From Candidatus Elusimicrobium euhamitermitis (GTDB lineage: Bacteria; Elusimicrobiota; Elusimicrobia; Elusimicrobiales; Elusimicrobiaceae): a stretch of 11,692 nt of DNA. The notes beneath the pieces are model-generated. The model was given only the letters and a program-made list of their open reading frames with translations, was not told the origin of the DNA and searched no databases. Below, in pieces: positions 6,066 to 11,692 of this stretch; the first letter of the stretch is position 1; every line of letters begins with the position of its first letter. The position numbers and the translations under genes are program-made. The DNA is taken from contig JAIRUU010000032.1 in NCBI GenBank assembly GCA_031254225.1, forward strand, positions 1 through 11,692. The letters are read 5' to 3'.

Positions 6066-7427
6066 TTAGCGCTTGTCAACAGCTTTAATGTCAGCGATAA
6101 TCTGGTTAAGCTGCGCCGCGAAAAAAGGGTCTTTTTCAATTTCCTCTTTAATTTTTTCCCTTGCGTGGACAACGGTGCTGTGGTCTCTCTCAAATTCCCG
6201 CCCGATTTCCGGCAGCGACATATCCGTAAGTTCCGTTGAAAGAAACATTGCTATTTGGCGCGGCCAGGCTATGGAATGCGTTTTGCGTTTTGAGTTAAAA
6301 TCAGAAATATCTATTTTAAAATGTTTTGCCACGCATTTTTTTATTGAGTGGACGTTAATGAGCATCCTTTTTTCTTCCGTGCTGATAATATCGGACAAAA
6401 CTTCGCGCGCTATTGGGATTGTGGGCACAACTCCGTGAATATTGCAGTACGTGGTAAGACGGAAAAGGCAGCCCTCAAGTTCGCGTATGCTGGCCTGCAC
6501 GCCCTCGGCAATAAAAGCGATAATGTCGTCCCCCACGTCAAAGCCGCTGGAATCCCGTTTCTGGCGCAGAATAGCTATTCTGGTTTCCAGGTCGGGCCTT
6601 TTTATTTCCGTTACTATGCCGGACAAAAGGCGGGAGCTCAGGCGCGGGTCTATGCCCAGCTGCTGCGGCGTGCGGTCAGACGTTAAAACTATTTGTTTTT
6701 TACTTTCAAAAAGAGCGTTAAAAGTATAGAAAAACTCCTGCACGCTGGATTCTTTGCCCGCGACAAACTGTATGTCGTCCATTAAAAAACAGTCAAGGGA
6801 GCGGTGTTTTTTGCGGAAAGATTCAGGATTTCTGTTTTGCAGGCTTTCAATATATTCGGAAACAAATTCCTCGCCCGACATGTACAGGATTTTAGCCGAC
6901 GGGTTTTCTTTTAAAATGCGGTTGCCTATAGCGTGTAAAAGGTGCGTTTTGCCAAGGCCAGGCGTGCTGTAAACCACAAGCGGATTGTTTTCCCGCTCGC
7001 CGAGTTTTTTGACCACGGCTTCCGCCGCGCGGAAAGCAAAACGGTTTGACGGGCCTTCAATAAAACCTTCAAAAGTATAGTTCGGGTTAATGCGGCTGGG
7101 CAAAGTGTTGCGCGGAGCGGTATAAACGGGCGCGGAGTCCCGCACCTCGTTGTGTTTGGGCAGCCCGTCGTCAGTGTCTTTTATGTTGTAAACGATTTCA
7201 AGCGTTTCGCCGGAAAGGATTTCAAGAGCGGCTTTTACGGCCTCGCCGTACCTGTCGGCAATAGTGTGCGACCAAAATTTGTTGGGAAGATCAATATGCA
7301 GTTCCTTGCCCCTTACATAAAGATTCAGCGGTTTGAGCCACATATCGCACGCCTCTTGGCCGAAAATGGTTTCCATTTCGGCCAAAACGCGGCTTTTTAA
7401 ATCTTCTTTTATGGTATCGTTTGACAC
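6066..7427 (-). CDS. dnaA: Chromosomal replication initiator DnaA
   Basis: DnaA binds DnaA boxes and, as an ATP-bound filament, melts the origin. The 453-residue protein has domain I (about 1-85), a short linker, the AAA+ domain III starting at NPNYTFEGFIEGPSNRFA (about 114-132), and the DNA-binding domain IV with EFERDHSTVVHA (411-422). Walker B is CFLMDDIQF (213-221) and the sensor-2 arginine lies in SIRELEG (Arg315). Walker A reads STPGLGKT (154-161) instead of the usual GGVGLGKT or GGTGLGKT, with Ser154 at the first P-loop glycine; Lys160 and Thr161 are kept. The region PRLSSRLLSG also lacks the phenylalanine of the usual SRF. The start is GTG at 7427 with no clear ribosome binding site; the next in-frame ATG (codon 18) would cut into domain I. 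The three DnaA boxes directly downstream support a functional gene. Confidence 0.97.
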   Translation of the reverse strand: MSNDTIKEDLKSRVLAEMETIFGQEACDMWLKPLNLYVRGKELHIDLPNKFWSHTIADRYGEAVKAALEILSGETLEIVYNIKDTDDGLPKHNEVRDSAPVYTAPRNTLPSRINPNYTFEGFIEGPSNRFAFRAAEAVVKKLGERENNPLVVYSTPGLGKTHLLHAIGNRILKENPSAKILYMSGEEFVSEYIESLQNRNPESFRKKHRSLDCFLMDDIQFVAGKESSVQEFFYTFNALFESKKQIVLTSDRTPQQLGIDPRLSSRLLSGIVTEIKRPDLETRIAILRQKRDSSGFDVGDDIIAFIAEGVQASIRELEGCLFRLTTYCNIHGVVPTIPIAREVLSDIISTEEKRMLINVHSIKKCVAKHFKIDISDFNSKRKTHSIAWPRQIAMFLSTELTDMSLPEIGREFERDHSTVVHAREKIKEEIEKDPFFAAQLNQIIADIKAVDKR

Positions 7428-7594
7428 AAGTATAAATCCAAAAGTTTTAGCGACTATGGTAAATTTTAGCTTATTTTGCGGTTTTTTGCATTTTTATTTT
7501 TTTGCGCTGGCAATATAGCGCAAAAACAGATTCCGCCGCTCAAAAACAATTTTGGGGCGAAACAAGCAAAAACGTTAAAAAATATAGTATTTGG
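7428..7594. promoter_or_regulatory. Upstream region of dnaA with hairpin
   Basis: This 167-base, A/T-rich gap between the receiver gene and dnaA (both minus strand) probably holds the dnaA promoter. A perfect 10-base inverted repeat, TTTTTGCGCT (7499-7508) with AGCGCAAAAA (7517-7526), sits in the middle. No T-run follows it on the minus strand, so it does not look like a standard terminator. I found no perfect DnaA box here. Confidence 0.45.
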
Positions 7595-7954
7595 CTATGC
7601 TAATGCGGAGTTTATGGCTTCAAGCAGTTTTTTCAGCGTAAAAGGTTTGGAACAAAACCCCCTGACCTGGGAAATACCCGTAAAAAGCTGTCTTGATTCT
7701 TCCAGCGCGGAAGTTACGACTATGGGAATAAAAGACGTTTCCGGGATTTTGCCGAGTTCTTTCGCTATGGCGCTGCCGTCCATGCCGGGCAGCATTACGT
7801 CAAGCAAGACAAGGTCCGGTTTTGCTCTTTTTATAAAGTCAACGGCCTCGCGCCCGTTGTCGCAGACCAGCACCTCAAAGCCTGCGCGCTGCAGCATTAT
7901 ATGCGTCATTTCCGCTATTGACGGGTCGTCTTCAACAATAACAATTCTTTTCAT
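7595..7954 (-). CDS. Stand-alone response-regulator receiver (CheY-like)
   Basis: A 119-residue single receiver domain with no output domain. Visible active-site residues are the acidic pair Asp9/Asp10 (VEDD), the phosphoacceptor Asp52 (LLDVMLPGMDG), Thr81 (VVTSA) and Lys103 (SKPF), so phosphorylation should be possible. Proteins of this kind signal by protein-protein contact, for example to a motor, a pole or a kinase in a relay. No histidine kinase is next to it. It lies upstream of dnaA on the same strand and is divergent from tilS, with only 21 bases between the two start codons. There is no ribosome binding site before the ATG, and a TATAAT ends 6 bases upstream of it, which points to a leaderless message. 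The partner and process cannot be read from the sequence. Confidence 0.92.
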   Translation of the reverse strand: MKRIVIVEDDPSIAEMTHIMLQRAGFEVLVCDNGREAVDFIKRAKPDLVLLDVMLPGMDGSAIAKELGKIPETSFIPIVVTSALEESRQLFTGISQVRGFCSKPFTLKKLLEAINSALA

Positions 7955-7975
7955 ATTTATATTATACTATAAAAT
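7955..7975. promoter_or_regulatory. Divergent overlapping -10 elements, receiver gene and tilS
   Basis: The 21 bases between the two start codons contain TATAAT on the minus strand (7966 down to 7961) and TATACT on the plus strand (7963-7968). Each hexamer ends 6 or 7 bases from its start codon, so transcription would begin at or next to the A of ATG. The stretch is nearly a palindrome, CATATTTATA facing TATAAAATATG. No convincing -35 hexamers are visible, and neither gene has a ribosome binding site. Confidence 0.55.
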
Positions 7976-8719
7976 ATGGAGAAAATAATTTTGTTAAAAA
8001 ATGAATTTTACAGCAAAATATGGGCCAAATTGTTAAATGAAAATTCCAAGGTTTTCCGTCGCGGGGACCGCGTTTTGGCGGGCGTAAGCGGCGGGGCCGA
8101 TTCGGTTGCTTTGCTGCATTTTTTGAAAAAGTTATCAGAAAAAAACAGGTTTGCCCTTTATGCCTGCCACGTTAACCACAATCTCCGCAAAAACGCAAAG
8201 AGGGACGAAATATTTACAAAAAAATTTTGCGACAGTATTGGCGTTGAATGCGTTGTTTGCCAGGCGGACGTTAAAAAAATCGCGCGCGAATATAATTTGA
8301 GCGCGGAACACGCCGCCCGCAAAGCGCGTTACAGAGCGTTTGAAGCCGCGTGCCGCCGGAAAACCGCTAATTTTCTCGCTCTCGCGCACCATGCAGACGA
8401 TAACGCCGAAACGCTTTTATTAAATATTCTTCGCGGCACAAAAGCAAAAGGATTAGCCGGCATAACCGCGCGGCGGCCGTTGAACAAAACTGTTACTCTT
8501 GTGCGTCCGCTCCTGGGCATACGCAGAAAAGATATTGAAGATTACATAAAATTTAATAAACTCAAATTTGTCATGGACGAAACCAATATGCGGGAAAATT
8601 TTACGCGCAACTGGGTGCGCCGCCGCCTGCTGCCCATGCTTGAAAAAAAGCAGCCCAGGGTGCGCGAGCATTTAAATATGATATCCTGTGATTTGGCAAA
8701 AATTTATGAAAATAGATAA
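7976..8719 (+). CDS. tilS: tRNA(Ile)-lysidine synthetase, short form
   Basis: TilS uses ATP to attach lysine to C34 of the CAU-anticodon tRNA-Ile, which switches it from reading AUG to AUA; it is normally essential. The N-terminal PP-loop ATPase domain is complete: SGGADS (38-43), the CHVNHNLR segment, HHADDNAETLLLNILRGT, the VRPLL segment and the DETNMRENFTRNWVRRRLLPML end. The 247-residue length means that the C-terminal domains of the E. coli enzyme (about 430 residues) are missing; short TilS proteins exist in several phyla. The start at 7976 has no ribosome binding site and fits a leaderless message. The next gene begins inside its last codons. Confidence 0.93.
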   Translation: MEKIILLKNEFYSKIWAKLLNENSKVFRRGDRVLAGVSGGADSVALLHFLKKLSEKNRFALYACHVNHNLRKNAKRDEIFTKKFCDSIGVECVVCQADVKKIAREYNLSAEHAARKARYRAFEAACRRKTANFLALAHHADDNAETLLLNILRGTKAKGLAGITARRPLNKTVTLVRPLLGIRRKDIEDYIKFNKLKFVMDETNMRENFTRNWVRRRLLPMLEKKQPRVREHLNMISCDLAKIYENR

Positions 8720-9902
8720 TTACAGACAATTTACTTCCGAAAGCGAAATAGAATATATTAAAAAACTCGGCGCGCTGCTCGGCGGCGGGAGCGCGAACAT
8801 CGTTACAACGGCGCGGCAGGGCGGCGGGGTCGCGGAACTTTTAAATAAAGTCATTCCTTTTTTTGCGGATTTTGATTTTTCGCTGCGCCGCATAAATATA
8901 ACGCTTGACAGAAATTTTTTGGAAATCTGTAGAAAATTTTACGAGGGTTTAAGCAATCCCGCCGTGGACATAACGCAGGAAGATTTGCAGAATTTTTTGA
9001 GATATTCCCCCTCGGTGCAGGCGCAGGTTGCGCAGCCCTGCGACGTGCTTTTTGTGCACGACCACCAGCCCATTGCGGCCGTTGAAAAAAAGAATTATAA
9101 AAAAGCCATATGGCGGTGCCACATAGACGTGTCGCATCCGGACGCGCTGCTTTGGAATTTTTTAAAAACTTTTATTGAAAAATATGACGCCGCGGCGTTT
9201 TCTTTTCCCAGTTTTTCGGGCGATATTTCCATACCTAAATACGCGATAATGCCCTCCATTGACCCGCTGTCAGACAAAAATAAAGATTTGCCGGACGATT
9301 ACGTGGACGCGGTTTTCAAAAAATATAATATAAGCCGCGCCAAGCCGGTAATAATGCAGATAGGGCGTTTTGATATTTTAAAGGACCCCGTCGGAGTCGT
9401 TGAAGTTTTTAAGGAAGTAAAAAATTCTTTTGACTGCACGCTTGTAGTTGCCGGCGGGCACGCCAACGACGACCCTAACGCGGACAAAGTTTACCGCGAA
9501 ACTCTGGCCGCCGCGCAAAACGTGCCGGACGCGCATATAATTGTGCTTGAGCACAATGATTTGGAAATCAACGCTTTGCAGCGCGGCGCGGATATTATCA
9601 TACAGAAAAGCATAAGGGAAAGCTTCGGCCTTGCCATTACCGAAGCGCTGTGGAAGAAAAAGCCCGTCGTGGCGACCGAGACCGGCGGTATACCGCTGCA
9701 GATTATTGAGGGGCAGACGGGCCTGATTTCCGTAAGCAACGCCTCCTGCGCCATGCAGATAAAAAAACTTTTGCAAAACGCGCCGCTGCGGCGCAGCCTG
9801 GGCATTGCGGGCTATAAACACGTCAGAGAAAATTTCCTCGTCACGCGCCACGTCAGAGATTTGATGATAATGTTTGCCAAAGTGCTGGAACTGGATTTCT
9901 GA
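8706..9902 (+). CDS. treT: GT-B glycosyltransferase, TreT-like (trehalose synthase type)
   Basis: A 398-residue GT4-type retaining glycosyltransferase. The N-terminal half has HDHQP (118-122) and RCHIDVSHP (137-145). The C-terminal half has IDPLSDKN, QIGRFDILKDP (218-228) with the Arg/Lys pair that holds the donor phosphates, EHNDLEINALQRGA, and the nucleotide-sugar motif ESFGLAITE (Glu305 and Glu313), then KPVVATETGGIPLQII. This pattern matches TreT, which joins a nucleotide-diphosphate glucose and glucose to make trehalose, or runs in reverse, and related trehalose phosphorylase/synthase proteins. The substrate is inferred from family resemblance only. I chose ATG at 8706, which overlaps the tilS end by 14 bases; the in-frame GTG at 8688 is 6 codons longer and also lacks a good ribosome binding site. 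The overlap suggests translational coupling with tilS. Confidence 0.8.
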   Translation: MKIDNYRQFTSESEIEYIKKLGALLGGGSANIVTTARQGGGVAELLNKVIPFFADFDFSLRRINITLDRNFLEICRKFYEGLSNPAVDITQEDLQNFLRYSPSVQAQVAQPCDVLFVHDHQPIAAVEKKNYKKAIWRCHIDVSHPDALLWNFLKTFIEKYDAAAFSFPSFSGDISIPKYAIMPSIDPLSDKNKDLPDDYVDAVFKKYNISRAKPVIMQIGRFDILKDPVGVVEVFKEVKNSFDCTLVVAGGHANDDPNADKVYRETLAAAQNVPDAHIIVLEHNDLEINALQRGADIIIQKSIRESFGLAITEALWKKKPVVATETGGIPLQIIEGQTGLISVSNASCAMQIKKLLQNAPLRRSLGIAGYKHVRENFLVTRHVRDLMIMFAKVLELDF

Positions 9903-9934
9903 TTTTCTAAAACGCCGCCGTCCTCGTCTTTTTA

Positions 9935-9955
9935 TATAATAGTAATTAAGAGGAG
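9935..9955 (+). promoter_or_regulatory. -10 box and ribosome binding site of the membrane-protein gene
   Basis: TATAAT at 9935-9940 is followed by AAGAGGAG (AGGAG at 9951-9955), 5 bases before the ATG at 9961. If the -10 is used, the leader would be very short. No clear -35 is visible, so transcription from the upstream gene remains possible. Confidence 0.45.
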
Positions 9956-9960
9956 TATTT

Positions 9961-10623
9961 ATGGATTATTGGATAGTCATAGGCGCCGCGGCGGGCCTGG
10001 GGCTCGTGCACACGCTGCTGGCGCCGAATCATTATCTGCCGTTTATAATGATTTCTAAGGCGAGAAAATGGTCTTTGCCCAAAACAATGTTTATAACTTT
10101 TTTGTGCAGCACCGGCCACATTTTCGGCTCTTTAATAATAGCGCTGCTGGCGGTTGTTTTCGGCATAGCTGCGGCGAAGATAGAAATTTTTGACGGCTAC
10201 CGCGCCAATATAGCGGCGTGGGGGCTTATCATTTTCGGCTTCATCTATTTTTTGTACGGCGTAAACGCCGCAAGACACAACCACAGCTGCTGCGAGCATA
10301 TTCATACAAAAAAAGACGATATAAAAAGTCTGACGCCGTTTATTTTATTCATGCTTTTTTTGTTCGCGCCGTGCGAAGCGTGGGTGCCGATAATGATGTT
10401 CCCCGCGCTCACAAACGTGCCGGTGTACACTATTTTAATAGCGCTCTCTTTTGGTTTTACGACCATGGCCACAATGGTTGTCGCCGTTTATTTCGGTTAC
10501 AAAGGAATAGAATTACTGCCTTTTAAAAACTGGGAAAAGTACAGCCATATGATAGCGGGCGCGGTAATTTTTCTGTGCGGCATTTTTGTGGAATTCGGCG
10601 AGCACGTGCGCCATATACATTAG
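9961..10623 (+). CDS. Polytopic membrane protein, distant NicO/UreH-like metal transporter
   Basis: A 220-residue, strongly hydrophobic protein with about six likely membrane segments (near 3-20, 42-70, 84-102, 124-146, 154-180, 195-211). Near the N-terminus is GLVHTLLAPNHYLPF (His17, Asn23, His24), which recalls the H-x4-DH signature of nickel/cobalt transporters, but with asparagine in place of aspartate. STGHIFGS (51-58, His53) and APCEAW (136-141) are other polar residues inside membrane segments. A loop at 105-116 carries HNHSCCEH plus another histidine, a likely metal-binding stretch, and the C-terminus ends HVRHIH. This suggests transition-metal transport or sensing, but the ion is unknown, and other TauE/SafE- or cytochrome-biogenesis-like membrane proteins are possible. 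The start is well supported by AGGAG at 5 bases. It lies 58 bases after the TreT-like gene on the same strand. Confidence 0.6.
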   Translation: MDYWIVIGAAAGLGLVHTLLAPNHYLPFIMISKARKWSLPKTMFITFLCSTGHIFGSLIIALLAVVFGIAAAKIEIFDGYRANIAAWGLIIFGFIYFLYGVNAARHNHSCCEHIHTKKDDIKSLTPFILFMLFLFAPCEAWVPIMMFPALTNVPVYTILIALSFGFTTMATMVVAVYFGYKGIELLPFKNWEKYSHMIAGAVIFLCGIFVEFGEHVRHIH

Positions 10624-10836
10624 TTGCGTAAGAGTTCAGGGCACTGCCGCGCCGCAGCGCAGTGAAGACGGGGGGTAAATGTCCGTTGATATAAACCAAG
10701 TTTGGTTTTTTACCTTATCGGCCCCGAAGGGGTGGGCCTTGAATAAATTTACGGCGCATATTTGTGTTTCAAAACCCTCTCCTGTGTCCTCTCCCTTTTA
10801 GGGAGAGGACAGAAATAGGAGCACGCAATATTAGAA
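10624..10836. other. Convergent intergenic region with hairpins
   Basis: No gene is visible between the membrane-protein stop and the tRNA. A weak terminator-like hairpin, AAACCA (10693-10698) with TGGTTT (10703-10708) followed by more T, may end the plus-strand transcript. A second palindrome, GGCCC/GGGCC around CGAAGGGGT, lies at about 10720-10738, and the longest one is at 10785-10811. Confidence 0.5.
10785..10811. repeat. 12-base perfect hairpin downstream of tRNA-Tyr
   Basis: TGTCCTCTCCCT (10785-10796) pairs perfectly with AGGGAGAGGACA (10800-10811) around TTT. The arrangement (C/T-rich arm, CTTTTAG centre) resembles the two repeats in the gyrB-gyrA gap. On the minus strand it would be in the 3' trailer of the tRNA transcript. 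No immediate U-tract follows, although GGTTTTG comes about 10 bases later. Confidence 0.6.
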
Positions 10837-10920
10837 TGGTTGGGATAGGATTCGAACCTATGAAGGGCGCAGCCCGACGGTTTTACAGACCGTTGCTTTT
10901 GACCGCTCAGCCACCCAACC
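10837..10920 (-). tRNA. tRNA-Tyr (anticodon GTA)
   Basis: Acceptor arms GGTTGGG and CCCAACC pair fully, with A as discriminator base. The anticodon arm is ACGGT-CTGTAAA-ACCGT, giving anticodon GTA. A long class II variable arm (GGGC-TGC-GCCC) and a T arm ATAGG-TTCGAAT-CCTAT are clear. The 84-base length and long variable arm are normal for bacterial tRNA-Tyr. CCA is not encoded: ATTC follows the acceptor stem, so a CCA-adding enzyme must complete it. Confidence 0.96.
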
Positions 10921-10964
10921 GTTAAAAAAAGCGGCATGTTTCTTTCACCGCTTAATAAATTATA
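10921..10964 (-). promoter_or_regulatory. tRNA-Tyr promoter and leader hairpin
   Basis: On the minus strand TATAAT lies at 10964 down to 10959. About 6 bases later begins an inverted repeat, AAGCGG (10953-10948) with CCGCTT (10934-10929), around a 13-base loop and followed by a T run up to 10924. The tRNA starts three bases after that. Hairpin plus T run has the form of an intrinsic terminator placed in the tRNA leader. No good -35 is visible. Confidence 0.5.
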
Positions 10965-10984
10965 GCAAAAATTTGAGAAGATAA

Positions 10985-11025
10985 AAAACGCCGGCGTCTG
11001 TAATTTTTACAGACGCCGGTTTTTT
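10985..11025. terminator. Strong bidirectional intrinsic terminator
   Basis: A perfect 13-base stem, CCGGCGTCTGTAA (10991-11003) with its complement (11007-11019), has a TTT loop. It is flanked by six T on the plus strand (11020-11025) and by AAAAAA before it, which gives a U run on the minus strand. It lies just past the stop of the cysteine-rich gene, whose transcript it should end, and it insulates the tRNA-Tyr promoter. Confidence 0.93.
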
Positions 11026-11041
11026 ACTTTACTTCAAATAA

Positions 11042-11692
11042 TTATTCGCATGTTACATATCCGGATATAAGGCACTGGCAGGTGTACTGTCGGCAATCCA
11101 TTGGCCTTGAGGTTCCTGTGAAACAGTAGTCTGCGCCGCTGCCCGGGGGTTGAGGACAACACCAAGTATTAGTAGTGCCTTGCTTCTGATAACAACTTGC
11201 GGAACCGCCATAACAGGTCCAAGAATTGGGGCAGCTGGAAGCGGAAGATGTATAAGTGCAGCCTCCTGTGGGAACGCTGGCATTATCTGTATATATAAGA
11301 CCACTGTTATAACAATCCGGCGACGTAGTGCACACCGCTCCTTCTGTATACCCCTGCGTGCAAGCTTTAAGGGTATTTTTCCATGCCGTGCATTTGGAGC
11401 CGATTGTAATATCTGCGGGAGAATTAGAAGAACAGTCCGGCGCCGTTGACGCGACTGTTCCGGTGCCTACGGAGCCATAAATTGTGCTGAATTTATAGTG
11501 TTTTGTGGCCGCGGGAGCCTGGCAGCTTTTGCTGGCTTTTACCCAGCTTTTGCCCGCGCTGAGTTCCGCCGCGGTGCAGCAGCGGCCGTCTCCGTCATTA
11601 GCTCCGTAACCGCCGTAAAGACCGTTGCAGCAGTATGCCGCGGTATATGTTGAGTTAGGGTTTTTCCCTTGATTAAGAGCGTTGCAGCAAAC
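11042..11692 (-). CDS. Cysteine-rich, probably secreted protein, C-terminal part
   Basis: The frame is open from the right edge down to the TAA stop at 11042-11044, giving 216 residues with no start codon needed inside the window; the N-terminus lies beyond the edge. The stretch has 23 cysteines (about 11 percent), and is rich in Ser, Thr, Gly, Tyr and Asn, with very few charged residues. Four CC pairs occur (AVCC-type at the edge, AAYCCNGLYGGYG, GRCCTAAEL, TWCCPQPPG). The composition is that of an extracytoplasmic, disulphide-rich surface protein; long pilin- or pseudopilin-like proteins with cysteine-rich tails are one possibility, but the diagnostic N-terminal signal is not in the window. 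Segments such as CCNALNQG, CCNGLYGG and CCTAAELSAGKSW may be diverged repeats. A strong terminator follows. Function unknown. Confidence 0.75.
   Translation of the reverse strand, partial: VCCNALNQGKNPNSTYTAAYCCNGLYGGYGANDGDGRCCTAAELSAGKSWVKASKSCQAPAATKHYKFSTIYGSVGTGTVASTAPDCSSNSPADITIGSKCTAWKNTLKACTQGYTEGAVCTTSPDCYNSGLIYTDNASVPTGGCTYTSSASSCPNSWTCYGGSASCYQKQGTTNTWCCPQPPGSGADYCFTGTSRPMDCRQYTCQCLISGYVTCE

Noticed and set aside
7499..7526. Hairpin between the receiver gene and dnaA as a terminator
   Set aside because: A good stem, but the minus-strand side is followed by A rather than T, so it does not fit an intrinsic terminator.
8688..8705. GTG start for the TreT-like gene six codons upstream
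   Set aside because: No better ribosome binding site than the ATG at 8706, and the extra residues have no family support.
11053..11304. 83-codon minus-strand frame inside the cysteine-rich gene
   Set aside because: A shadow frame; the cysteine-rich frame is open over the whole stretch to the window edge and ends before a strong terminator.
1..11692. CRISPR array or defence system
   Set aside because: No series of spaced direct repeats and no cas-like or known defence genes were seen.

Overview
This window looks like the replication-origin neighbourhood of a Gram-negative-type bacterium. The minus strand carries dnaA, dnaN, a DUF721/DciA-type gene, gyrB and the 5' part of gyrA, in that transcription order. 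A cluster of three perfect DnaA boxes sits between dnaA and dnaN. GyrB has the long TOPRIM-tail insertion seen in E. coli-like gyrases. My best guess for the lineage is a gut-type Elusimicrobiota, because of the mix of core genes, a short TilS, a TreT-like glycosyltransferase and a very cysteine-rich surface-type protein. This is an inference from gene content and I am not sure of it.

Layout. 1-1137: gyrA, minus strand, cut by the left edge. 1138-1695: a 558-base gap with no credible gene, full of short palindromes, including two inverted copies of a C/G-run hairpin repeat. 1696-4167: gyrB. 4218-4523: DUF721/DciA-like helicase-loader gene. 4507-4784: a 278-base nested-palindrome element filling the slot where recF often lies; its left arm supplies the start codon of the DUF721 gene. 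4788-5894: dnaN. 5895-6065: oriC. 6066-7427: dnaA. 7595-7954: a stand-alone CheY-like receiver. 7976-8719: tilS, divergent from the receiver across only 21 bases that carry back-to-back -10 boxes. 8706-9902: TreT-like glycosyltransferase overlapping tilS. 9961-10623: polytopic membrane protein with a His/Cys-rich loop, distantly like NicO/UreH-type metal transporters. 10837-10920: tRNA-Tyr(GTA), minus strand. 10985-11025: strong bidirectional terminator. 11042-11692: 3' part of a cysteine-rich protein gene, open through the right edge.

Functionally, the left half is the initiation machinery: DnaA opens the origin at the boxes beside its own gene, the DciA-like protein probably helps load the replicative helicase, DnaN is the sliding clamp and gyrase removes supercoils. 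Everything left of the origin is transcribed away from it. To the right, tilS, the glycosyltransferase and the membrane protein are also transcribed away from it, while dnaA, the receiver gene, the tRNA and the cysteine-rich gene run towards it.

The points most worth a second look are the nested-palindrome element and its capture of a coding start, the altered Walker A motif of DnaA, the predicted leaderless divergent pair, and the cysteine-rich protein at the right edge.
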